A stretch of 64,000 nucleotides of DNA from Apostichopus japonicus (lineage: Eukaryota > Echinodermata > Holothuroidea > Aspidochirotida > Stichopodidae): NCBI RefSeq assembly GCF_037975245.1, contig NC_092583.1, positions 43,764-107,763 on the forward strand, given 5' to 3'. Below are positions 1 through 64,000 of the stretch, piece by piece. Under the pieces are notes generated by a model. It was given only the letters and a program-made list of their open reading frames with translations, did not search any database and had not been told where the DNA came from. Both the position numbers and the translations under genes were made by a program. Position 1 is the first letter of the stretch; every line of letters begins with the position of its first letter.

Positions 1-593
1 GAATAACCTATTCATGTTTACACCATGTTTGTCTGGAAGGTAAGGTTGTGTCTGAGTACATGTAGAAAGAAGATACGGTCATAATATAAGACCGGTAAAT
101 GGCTGGCATATACTCATCATTTATGCTACATCAGATCAGCTTCAATCGAATAACTTATTCATGGCTTCACCATGTTTGTCTGGAAGGTAAGGTTGTGTCT
201 GAGTACATGTAGAAAGAAGATACGGTCATAATATAAGACCGGTAAATGGCTGGCATATACTCATCATTTATGCTACATCAGATCAGCTTCAATCGAATCA
301 CCTATTCATGTCTTCACCATGTTTGTCTGGAAGGTAAGGTTGTGTCTGAGTACATGTACTGTAGAAAGAAGATACGGTCATAATATAAGACCGGTAAATG
401 GCTGGCATATACTCATCATTTATGCTACATCAGACCAGCTTCAATCGAATAACCTATTCATGTCTTCACCATGTTTGTCTGGAAGGTAAGGTTGTGTCTG
501 AGTACATGTAGAAAGAAGATACGGTCATAATATTAGACCGGTAAATGGCTGGCATATACTCATCATTTATGCTACATCAGATCAGCTTCAATC
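1..593. repeat. 147-bp tandem array, four copies
   Basis: Copies begin at about 1, 148, 295 and 447. The third is slightly longer (about 152 bp). Near-identical units, probably continuing beyond the window edge. If the 646-808 exon is real, the array lies in its downstream intron. Confidence 0.97.
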
Positions 594-645
594 GAATAAC
601 CAATCATATGATTTAGCGGATGTTCGGAAACACTTTTGGGCTCAC

Positions 646-808
646 CTTTGGGGGGCATGGCAACCTTGGATCCGCCAGTGCCCTCCTCCAAGAAGTAACT
701 CGATGCCCATGCGAATGTATCAGGTTCAATGGAATTATAAACAAGATTAACATTACACAAGTAAAGGATTTCAAGAGCATCACTGTCCCCTATACTGTCA
801 TTCACTAA
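646..808 (-). CDS. possible exon of an unidentified gene downstream of NSF
   Basis: A 163-nt open stretch bounded by an acceptor (gtggctatttcag) and a good donor (CAAAG|GTGAGC). The peptide includes LVNDSIGDSDALEILYLCNV and DTFAWASSYFLEEG and has protein-like composition, unlike the repeat-derived frames around it. Phase 0 in, 1 out. I do not recognise the family. No partner exon was found between here and NSF, so any upstream exon would be small or this is a pseudo-exon. Confidence 0.45.
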
Positions 809-845
809 CTGAAATAGCCACCCAAATAAGTTACATTCGATCAAT

Positions 846-1527
846 CAAGACTTAGGGACAAGATATTGAGTTGAGATTTGGAATATCATTCTCTTCAATA
901 TATGTATTACATTTTCTACTGGAAACCCCTAATGTTATGAATAGTAATACTGCCTCTTTTATGTTCCTGAAGCACTCCACCGAAAGACCGTACAGGCCTT
1001 TAAATATTTATCTAGGTCGAGGATTCAGTTTTCCCACAGTTTTCCCACAGAATCATGTTACAGGGCCTTTTCCCAAAATAGATCAGATGTGTCTGTGGAA
1101 AATTCGAGAAGGCTCTTCTCACGTGGTATGGGGAATTTCCATGAAAAGGGGTGGACTTCCAAACTCCAAACCAATCAGGGCAGATCAGTGCCAACGCACT
1201 GATTTTTATCGTTAGTTCATGCAGGATGGGCAGGTTATCAGCTGCCTTCTGACTATGCGCAGTGGGATTTTCGGTGGAGTGATCTATAAAAGGCGGCATG
1301 ATCCTGCAAGTTTATCACTTCTTTGAGTTGCGAATTGACGGAGTCACAGCATTGTAATTTTGTTTGGTTTGTAAGAGAATCGACAGAGAAGAAATTATAA
1401 CGAATCAATAATCAAATCCTATCTCGTCAACTTGTTTTTGTGAGAACTGCCAGTGTTTTCTTCTATCGCCCGTTCGAGACGTCTCCTGGAGAAGCCTAGA
1501 ATACGGCATCAAGATACTCCAGTACCC
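846..1527. other. unique sequence with a TATA-type promoter motif, possible LTR relic
   Basis: No gene seen. On the plus strand TATAAAAG at 1285-1292 is followed about 25-30 bp later by unremarkable leader-like sequence without an ORF. The layout resembles an LTR promoter, but no paired LTR, primer-binding site or integrase fragment is present. Confidence 0.3.
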
Positions 1528-2778
1528 ATGGGCGGCGATCATGGGGGGGGGGGGGACGGGGGACATGTCCCCCCAATATTTTAGGTGGGGGGATATAGTA
1601 TCTAATATCCCCCCAATATTTGGTGCCATAGTTTTTTTAAGCATATGTTTTGTATTTTTTCTAATAAAACCGCTAGTAATTTCAAAATAGAAAATGCTTA
1701 GATGCAACATACAAGGCCTGGGAAGTGCCATTTCCAGCGATCTGGGAGGGATTTTCGGCCAAAATTTTCTTTTGCGCTTCGCGCCAACTTATGGTGGAGC
1801 TACGCTTAGAAAGTCTGGGTACAAGCTTTGCCCCTCCCTTGGCAAATTCCTCGCAAGGCGCCTGTCTAACCATGTCACAATTTGTTACAATATGACCGAA
1901 AGTAGTTTTTCTTTTTTTTTCTCGAAATAATAGCTAGACGGACAGCATCCGTAATGAAATTTGGTTTGCATCTTGTGTATGAGTGTAAGTACGTACAATC
2001 ACACATATGATCCATATCGATATGGGTTCACTGGGTTTCCATTTGGCCTGTTTCCTACAAGATTTCTAACACCAGGTGCGTAGCCAAGAGGGAGGGGGAG
2101 GGTGAAGGTTGGAGACCGCCCTCCCCGTAGAGCATATTTTGGGGTATTTTTTTTATGATATCAAAGTCTCATAGTAGCCGTTATAAGAGGTTTTAATATT
2201 TGTACACCAATAATTTAACTGTGTCTGAATTTTCGAAAATTCCTTGACCAACATTCTTCATCATACTTCCCTCTACTCGTGCAATTTTGACCGGTCTGTT
2301 AGGGGTTGAGGGGGGTTTTTCTATATTGGTTGTCCATAGATGAAATTTTGTGCAACATTTTGGGTATGTTTTGAAGTCATTTATTATTCAAATTCTGAAC
2401 AAATAATGGGCTTAAAACCTTGAAAAGTGGGGCTGACTGGTATTGTGGAGCGTTACGTAGAATTACCTACAAAAGCAATGATCCACAGGAGATGCAATGA
2501 GGTCGAACATGATGTGTAACTGGTGTCAATCTTAAAAAAGGTAATGGATGGAAAAAAAAAACTATTTGGAAAAACTTGGTTCTCAAGCAAAAGTGTTCAT
2601 TTGGTTGGTCATCTTCAAGCCCGAGAAGTGCCATTTCCGGTGATCTGGGGGGCTATCAAAACCAGAAATTTTCTTGTACGCTGCACACCAACCAATGGTG
2701 GCGCTCCGCTTTGATAGTAATTCGCCTGCATCCAAGCAAATGTCCCCCCCCCCAATATATGAAACAGATTGCCGCCAC
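1528..2778. mobile_element. decayed GGCGGC-ended, G/C-tract element(s)
   Basis: Starts GGGCGGCGATCATGGGG and ends in the complement of GGCGGCAATC, with runs of G near the left end and C near the right. Two related segments lie inside (about 1720-1880 and 2625-2755), both starting TGCCATTTCC. This suggests two related copies or an internal duplication. No coding capacity. Confidence 0.45.
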
Positions 2779-3735
2779 TCTCGCGAGTCCCTTTATAATA
2801 TTACACTAAGTCCTAAGTTGGTAGTTTGATATTTTATACTGAGAGACATCAGTTAACCAATACTACCATGTCATGTCCACACTGAGAAACTGTATCATCA
2901 TGAACAGATTACGATTACCTGAACCACAATAGACCTTCAAATGATTGGAAAAACCTCACTGATCCAGAACAAGGCCATACTGGCAGGCTGGTTCTAGAAT
3001 GTATTTAGGCCCCTTCTAGTCAAGCACATTACCCGCCACCCCCGCCAACAACACCGCCTATCCACCCCCACAAATGTTCGGCTCTGAGTACTGAGCATAT
3101 GGAAAATACCTCAACACAAACAAATAGAAAAATGAAAGAAACAAAAATAATTTTTTTTTATATTTTAATACAGAGTATAGAGCTTTTTACATTGTCAACA
3201 TTTACTGAGATATGATCTACTATTTTATGTACTATGACAGCTTGACACGAAGTTAATAGTTAATGGAAAAGGGCCCCAGCACCCTTCAGATACCTCAACC
3301 TCCCTTGAAATAATAATTTAGTAATAGTGCAATCTTATCTGGACTCTATCCCCAGGCAGTGGCAACATCAACGTGGTGGGGGAAATTTTACCCAATCATG
3401 TTGCTCCCACCTACCCGCATCCTCTCAGCTGGTTGTAAAACAAAACTCAAACACCCTCCCTTACATCTATACTTCCCAAATTTGGGTACTATTAGGCAAA
3501 AAAATGCTATACCTGAGGAGACACATGCCAATGAAATGAATATAAATTCCTCTCTGGAAGTATTTCTGTGCTTCAGTTCAAATAGTTGCAATCATGTCAG
3601 AAAGTATTGCAGCTTACTGTTTGTCTAGAAGATCATGACATTGCTTTGAAATATATCCCATAGAAATTGGATTTTCTCTCTCACACATTTATAATGGTGC
3701 TACGAGCAATCAAGTATCATCTTAAAATGCTCAAG
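2779..3735. other. AT-rich flank, no gene seen
   Basis: Only short chance ORFs, homopolymer runs and a proline/histidine-like C-rich patch near 3030-3070. No splice-bounded open segment was convincing. Confidence 0.6.
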
Positions 3736-3897
3736 TTTCTGGGGGCTTTGCCTCTTGGAGCCCGAAACTTCTGGGGGCTTTGCTTCTTGGAGCCCGAAAC
3801 TTCTGGGGGCTTTGCCTCTTGGAGCCCAAACCTTCTGGGGGCTTTGCCTCTTGGAGCCCGAAACTTCTGGGGTCTTTGCTACTTGGAGCCCGACTAG
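3736..3897. repeat. 32-bp tandem array, five copies
   Basis: Repeated unit beginning CTTCTGGGGGCTTTGCCTCT. It is GC-richer than its surroundings and gives short overlapping frames on both strands, which I do not treat as coding. Confidence 0.95.
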
Positions 3898-4279
3898 GGG
3901 CACAGAGATTCAATCTACAGAAAGTTAAGTGTAGTTATTCTGTCTAAAATCTATTTTGCACCCTAAACAGCTACAAAGGTATACAAGAGCTATCTTAAGT
4001 CCTGCAGCTTCTGGGAAAATCTGCATTCCTAGCCAATAACAGTGTAAGATGTATTTATGAAGCATCTTGCTGCATAAATGGTTTATTTTGGAAATGTTGC
4101 TCAGTCAAAGAGTTATTTTTGTCTGGAAAATGATTAATATTCTTCTTGAAAAATGGTGAAAGTAACGAGTGTGTAAATGACAGTAAAGTTTAATAATTAA
4201 ACTGTGATTCCCAGGAGAAGTGGAGAATGTATTCTATGACAACCTAACCTTTTATGTGTTGAGCTCCATACATTTTTGG

Positions 4280-4306
4280 CCCCCCCCACCACCACCACCA
4301 CCACTC
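4280..4306. repeat. poly-C and (CCA)n microsatellite
   Basis: A run of C followed by about six CCA/ACC units in the NSF downstream flank. Confidence 0.85.
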
Positions 4307-4372
4307 TGGAAATGGTGGTGCTGCTATAGTCCACACTGCAAAATCTAATGCTGCTTAACAACAGAAAACACA

Positions 4373-4506
4373 CAAGATTAGTGATTAATACACTCATGTT
4401 ATATGAGAACATTTAACATAAACTCAGGTAAAATACAAACAAGATTAGTGATTAATACACTCATGTTATATGAGAACATTTAACATAAACTCTGCTCAAA
4501 AAATTC
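4373..4506. repeat. 67-bp tandem duplication
   Basis: The segment starting CAAGATTAGTGATTAATAC occurs at 4373 and again at 4440, nearly identical for about 55 bp. The rest of 3898-5670 shows no gene apart from the NSF 3' end. Confidence 0.9.
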
Positions 4507-5436
4507 TTGTCCGATCCACATACCACGTTTATCACAGATTGACTGTTGAAGTTATTGTGATACAATGATTTTAGACTTTCTCCTCTTGAGACCTCAAATG
4601 ACTTCTGAGTGCAGACAAACTTAGCATTCAGTAAGGTACACCCATATATAACAAATAAGTCCCTTGAAACTTTTACTATGTATAAATGCACACACCTCAC
4701 AAATCAATCCCAAATGATTAACATGATATACCATACCCCTCAGTAAGGTATCAGCACAACAGAACAAGCTCACAAGAACACATTCATGTACATTCCACCC
4801 TTAGCGAGGGCAACAGTGAACAGGAGCTGCAAACAGAGTTACCTTTCCTGTAGCAGTGATTATTCATTGAACAACTTTACAATTCCTTATCCATCTCTTG
4901 GCAAACCTTGCTCCACTCATTCCTTGCCAAATTATTTGTTGGCACTCAAAATATCATGTCTTGCAGCAATAATACATATACCAACTTCTGAAGCCCATAT
5001 GAATATGTTAACAAGAAATATTTAAGCTAGGCTGTTAAAACTCACAATTTTCACACATATAAAACATGGATGCAAACACTACTCCTAATTTTCGTACTTC
5101 ATTCCAAATAATAATATTTATTCTCCTGACTTTAATCTTACTTTGCAAACACATCAAGTCCCACTCCCCCCCCCCCCAAAGGATAGACTGGTGGTAGGAT
5201 TCATTCACTCATGTCTCTGTTTCAGCACATACCATTAATTTGTACCTCTAACTCCCTCCCCACCTTCCACCTTCCTTCCTCCATCCCTCACTTTCCCGAG
5301 AACAGACTGTTAACATAATTTAGTGACTCTAGCAAAGTTATATTACAGATTACCACAGATGAAACATTTATTAGTCACCTCCACTATGGCCACAATTAAA
5401 TTTCCATAACCCACTGATCCTCTAAGATATGTGAAG

Positions 5437-5442
5437 TTTATT
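5437..5442 (-). promoter_or_regulatory. candidate NSF polyadenylation signal
   Basis: Minus-strand AATAAA about 230 nt after the NSF stop. Another AATAAA lies at 5367-5372. No cleavage site can be seen from sequence alone. Confidence 0.35.
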
Positions 5443-5670
5443 AAATCAATCTGTTTATAGCTGATAGTGCAATATAAACCAGCCAAGAGGTAGAACACAG
5501 TATCTACACTAAGGACAAAGTGAAATGTTCAACAGTATTTGATGATCCAAAGAACTCCAATAGTACTTCTTTTGTTGTAGATATAAGCTTCACATCAGAA
5601 GAAGACAATGAAAGCAGTGTAAGGAAGTGACATCCATCTTGGAATGTTTGGAATGATGAAGGATTCCATG

Positions 5671-60838
<55,168 letters not shown>

Positions 60839-61436
60839 AATTTCACATGACGATGTACAGAAGATTTTCGCGGAACACATTAGACAACACAATCGAACAA
60901 GTAAGTAGCCTAGGTCTATGACTAGGTGAGGCCCTACTGTAGGCTATCTCAATACTGAAATACTAGACCAGTATATATGCTGTGCATGGAGAATTTATTA
61001 GTTATGTAATGCTGCTAACTTAAAAATGTCGGAGGTGTCTGGTAATGTGGCACAGCCTAACAAAAAACATGTTTGATGACGTACCTCCATAGGCCTAGGC
61101 ATAGTATTAGTCATTGTATTCCTGGTCGGAACGCCCAAGAAGCAAGAATATGACAACCGGATTCCGTACAAAGTCGTAGTTGTACTATCAAACAAATCCA
61201 AGTCTGATCGACCTAATTTAATGTCATAGCCTAATCTTATTCAGCCAATGATGAATGCTAACGCAGTATCACACGTTTTAATTGATCATGAATCCTATCT
61301 GTGTCTACATTACAGTAGCAATGCTGATCTATTAATGTACTATATACTATTAGTGATTTGCTGCTCTCATCAGTGGGCTGAGGTTAGTTCCAAGGTGTTT
61401 CGACAACACAGCTAGTTGACCTCAACGTCACTTCCG
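60839..61436. promoter_or_regulatory. intergenic promoter region, probably bidirectional
   Basis: Roughly 600 bp separate the NSF start from the putative first exon of a plus-strand gene. It is richer in CpG than the introns and no ORF is seen. It holds a TGACGTAC CRE-like site near 61077 and, at 61424-61436, AACGTCA followed by CTTCCG (a CRE half-site next to an ETS-type site), a common housekeeping promoter pairing. An inverted copy of the neighbouring satellite unit occupies 61391-61419. Promoter function is inferred. Confidence 0.45.
60843..60848 (-). promoter_or_regulatory. start-stop upstream ORF (ATG-TGA) in putative NSF 5' UTR
   Basis: ATG immediately followed by TGA, with the TGA ending five bases upstream of the NSF ATG. 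If transcribed, it is a minimal uORF of the kind known to hold initiating ribosomes. The transcript start is unknown. Confidence 0.5.
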
Positions 61437-61603
61437 TTTCAGATTCGCTGATCGTATTGTGGAGTTTTGGGATGTGTTGGGGATAGAGATGAAGATGCTA
61501 GTTACTTTTAGAGCATTTTTAAAACGAAATGCATAAAATCAAGTCAACAAATGATGGAAAACGAAACATTCAGTGTGCGGTACTAACTGTTTGCATCACT
61601 AAG
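61437..61603 (+). other. putative first (non-coding) exon of a divergent plus-strand gene
   Basis: A stretch ending ATCACTAAG|GTAAGC, a good donor, just downstream of the CRE/ETS-like sites. The left edge is arbitrary. Joined to the exon starting at 63901, the reading frame meets TAA upstream with no ATG, which fits a 5' UTR exon. No coding similarity recognised. Confidence 0.35.
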
Positions 61604-63495
61604 GTAAGCGAAACCCTCAGATCTAGGCCCTAGGTAAAGATGGTACACGAACACTCAGTGCGCTGTACCAGGTGTCTGAATCACTGTGTCTGTGATGTGG
61701 TGTCGAAACACCCTGCATGGACTTCCAAGTGTTTGAATCACTGTGTCCTGGTAAGTGAAACCCTCAGAATGCAATACAAAGTTTTGTTGTCGAAACACCC
61801 TGAAACTAGCCTCAACTAGCTGTGTTGTCGAAACACCTTGACACTAACCTCAATTAAACCCTCAGAATGCATTACCAAGTATTGCTGTCAAAACACCTTG
61901 AAACTAGCCTCAACAAGCTGTGTTGTCGAAACACCTTGACACTAACCTCAGTGAAACCCTCAGAATGCAATACCAAGTTTTGTTGTCAAAACACCTTCAA
62001 ACTAGCCTCAACTAGCTGCGTTGTCGAAACACCTTGACACTAATCTCTTTGTTGTCGAAACACCTTGAACCTAGTCTCAACTAGCTGCGTTGTCGAAACA
62101 CCTTGACCAACTAGCTGCGTTGTCGAAACACCCTGAAACTAGCTGCGTTGCCGAAACACCTTGACACTAATCTCTTTGTCTTCGGAACACCCTAAAACTA
62201 GCCTAAACTAGATGCGTTGTCGAAACACCTTGACACTAATCTCAGTGAAACCCTCAGAATGCAATACCAAGTTTTGTTGTCAAAACACCTTGAACCTAGC
62301 CTGAGCTAGCTCTGTTGTCGAAACACCTTGACACTATAACCTCAATTAAACCCTCAGAATGCATTACCAAGTATTGTTGTCGAAACACCTTGAAACATTC
62401 AGTGTGCGGTACTAACTGTTTGCATCACTAAGGTAAGCGAAACCCTCAGATCTAGGCCCTAGGTAAAGATGGTACACGAACACTCAGTGCGCTGTACCAG
62501 GTGTCTGAATCACTGTGTCTGTGATGTGGTGTCGAAACACCCTGCATGGACTTCCAAGTGTTTGAATCACTGTGTCCTGGTAAGTGAAACCCTCAGAATG
62601 CAATACAAAGTTTTGTTGTCGAAACACCCTGAAACTAGCCTCAACTCGCTGTGTTGTCGAAACACCTTGACACTAACCTCAATTAAACCCTCAGAATGCA
62701 TTACCAAGTATTGCTGTCGAAACACCTTGAAACTAGCCTCAACAAGCTGTGTTGTCAAAACACCTTGACACTAACCTCAGTGAAACCCTCAGAATGCAAT
62801 ACCAAGTTTTGTTGTCAAAACACCTTCAAACTAGCCTCAACTAGCTGCGTTGTCGAAACACCTTGACACTAATCTCTTTGTTGTCGAAACACCTTGAACC
62901 TAGTCTCAACTAGCTGCGTTGTCGAAACACCTTGACCAACTAGCTGCGTTGTCGAAACACCCTGAAACTAGCTGCGTTGCCGAAACACCTTGACACTAAT
63001 CTCTTTGTCTTCGGAACACCCTAAAACTAGCCTAAACTAGATGCGTTGTCGAAACACCTTGACACTAATCTCAGTGAAACCCTCAGAATGCAATACCAAG
63101 TTTTGTTGTCAAAACACCTTGAACCTAGCCTGAGCTAGCTCTGTTGTCGAAACACCTTGACACTATAACCTCAATTAAACCCTCAGAATGCATTACCAAG
63201 TATTGTTGTCGAAACACCTTGAAACTATCCTCAACTAGGTGTGTTGTTGAAACACCTTGACACTAACCTCAGCGAAACCCTCAGAATGCAATACAAAGTT
63301 TTGTTGTCGAAACACCTTGACACTAGCCTCAACTAGCTGTGTTGTCGAAACACCTTGACACTAACCTCAATTAAACCCTCAGAATGCATTACCAAGTATT
63401 GCTGTCAAAACACCTTGAAACTAGCCTCAACAAGCTGTGTTGTTGAAACACCTTGACACTAACCTCAGTGAAACCCTCAGAATGCAATACCAAGT
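61563..63495. repeat. complex satellite in putative intron 1 of the divergent gene, with 829-bp tandem duplication
   Basis: Short units around GTTGTCGAAACACCTTGA and AAACCCTCAGAATGCA. A larger block starting GAAACATTCAGTGTGCGG occurs at 61563 and again at 62392 (offset 829 bp). Donor-like GGTAAGCGAAACCCTCAG and GGTAAGTGAAACCCTCAG occur within it, twice each. The array edge overlaps the putative exon end at 61603. Confidence 0.93.
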
Positions 63496-63900
63496 CATCA
63501 TTCATTCACTTCCCATGCTCCATTAATCCCCATGCTTTATTCCTCACCGTGCCCCATTAATCTACCATACGCAATTCATCTAACACACCATTCACATACC
63601 TCCATTCTTTCACCTCCTAACCCCACCCACCTTTTGCCATCCACTGATCTACCAAATATACTTCTAACCATTTAGTCAGTCCAACCTTAATTACAACCTT
63701 TACTCACTCTATTGCAATTCAACACACCTAGCCTTTATTTTAGTCTGACATAAGTTTCTAAAAGAAACATGCTCAACTTTTTTCCCATAGACACCAAATA
63801 GGGCTAACTTCACCTATTAACCAAATCAAATGTTATAAAAATCTATTATATTTCCACTCTATTCTATTGACACTATTGTTTTTCTCTACTTCTTTTCCAG
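63496..63900. other. C/T-rich sequence before the 63901 acceptor
   Basis: Pyrimidine-rich, low-complexity intronic sequence ending in a strong polypyrimidine tract. No gene seen. Confidence 0.6.
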
Positions 63901-64000
63901 ACGCTTTGTGGAGGTTGATCTGACAGATTCACATACAGAAGGACGGCTAACGTGTGAACATACAGAGAGACAAATGGACCAACAGACAAATAAACAGATG
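63901..64000 (+). CDS. putative second exon of divergent gene, partial at window end
   Basis: It follows one of the best acceptors in the window, a long pyrimidine tract ending cttcttttccag. The frame with the first ATG at 63974 (M-D-Q-Q-T-N-K-Q-M) is open to the window edge, and so is the same frame upstream of it in the exon. Too short to identify. It could be a 5' UTR exon with the start codon, or a non-coding exon. Confidence 0.4.

Noticed and set aside
1012-1299. 95-codon minus-strand frame as a gene
   Set aside because: No acceptor/donor pair or protein-like conservation recognised; it overlaps a TATA-type motif on the other strand.

Overview
The window is animal nuclear DNA, AT-rich, with many short exons, long introns packed with minisatellites, and scattered transposon relics. 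The transposon end types and the interspersed TGACCT-type repeats suggest a marine invertebrate, perhaps a deuterostome such as an echinoderm or hemichordate. That is an inference and I cannot name the species.

One gene dominates: a complete N-ethylmaleimide-sensitive factor (NSF, vesicle-fusing AAA+ ATPase) on the minus strand, from its ATG at 60838 down to its stop at 5671. I rebuilt 25 coding exons by hand from conserved NSF peptides and GT/AG junctions. Every splice phase fits. The spliced CDS is 2235 nt (744 codons plus stop), the same length as human NSF. It has an N domain (exons 1-9), a D1 ATPase (exons 10-17) and a D2 ATPase (exons 18-25). NSF takes spent SNARE complexes apart, with SNAP adaptors, after membrane fusion.

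The introns are the unusual part. Almost every intron longer than about 1.3 kb holds its own tandem array, each with a different unit of 30-105 bp. Two arrays are clearly copies of the neighbouring exon/5' splice-site junction: the 84-bp array at 10.4-14.3 kb repeats the last 64 or so nt of exon 22 plus its donor and intron start, and the ~101-bp array at 21.9-24.25 kb repeats the end of exon 18 plus its intron start. A third array (6.07-6.96 kb) shares donor-proximal intron sequence with exon 24. A fourth, in the first intron of a putative divergent gene (61.56-63.5 kb), also contains repeated donor junctions. I call these donor-seeded minisatellites and consider them the main discovery candidate.

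Layout: 1-5.67 kb, downstream flank with a 147-bp array, one possible exon of an unidentified gene (646-808, minus) and transposon debris. 5.67-60.84 kb, NSF. 60.84-61.56 kb, a probable bidirectional promoter. 61.44-64.0 kb, putative 5' exons of a plus-strand gene that runs off the window. Mobile elements recognised: a hAT MITE with a perfect 8-bp target duplication (40528-40910), a tRNA-derived SINE with a 7-bp target duplication (30226-30518), a 2.06-kb non-coding TIR element inside an array (27216-29275), and a GGCGTAGG-ended element (44149-44715). The long open frames over the arrays are by-products of units whose length is a multiple of three and are not annotated as genes.
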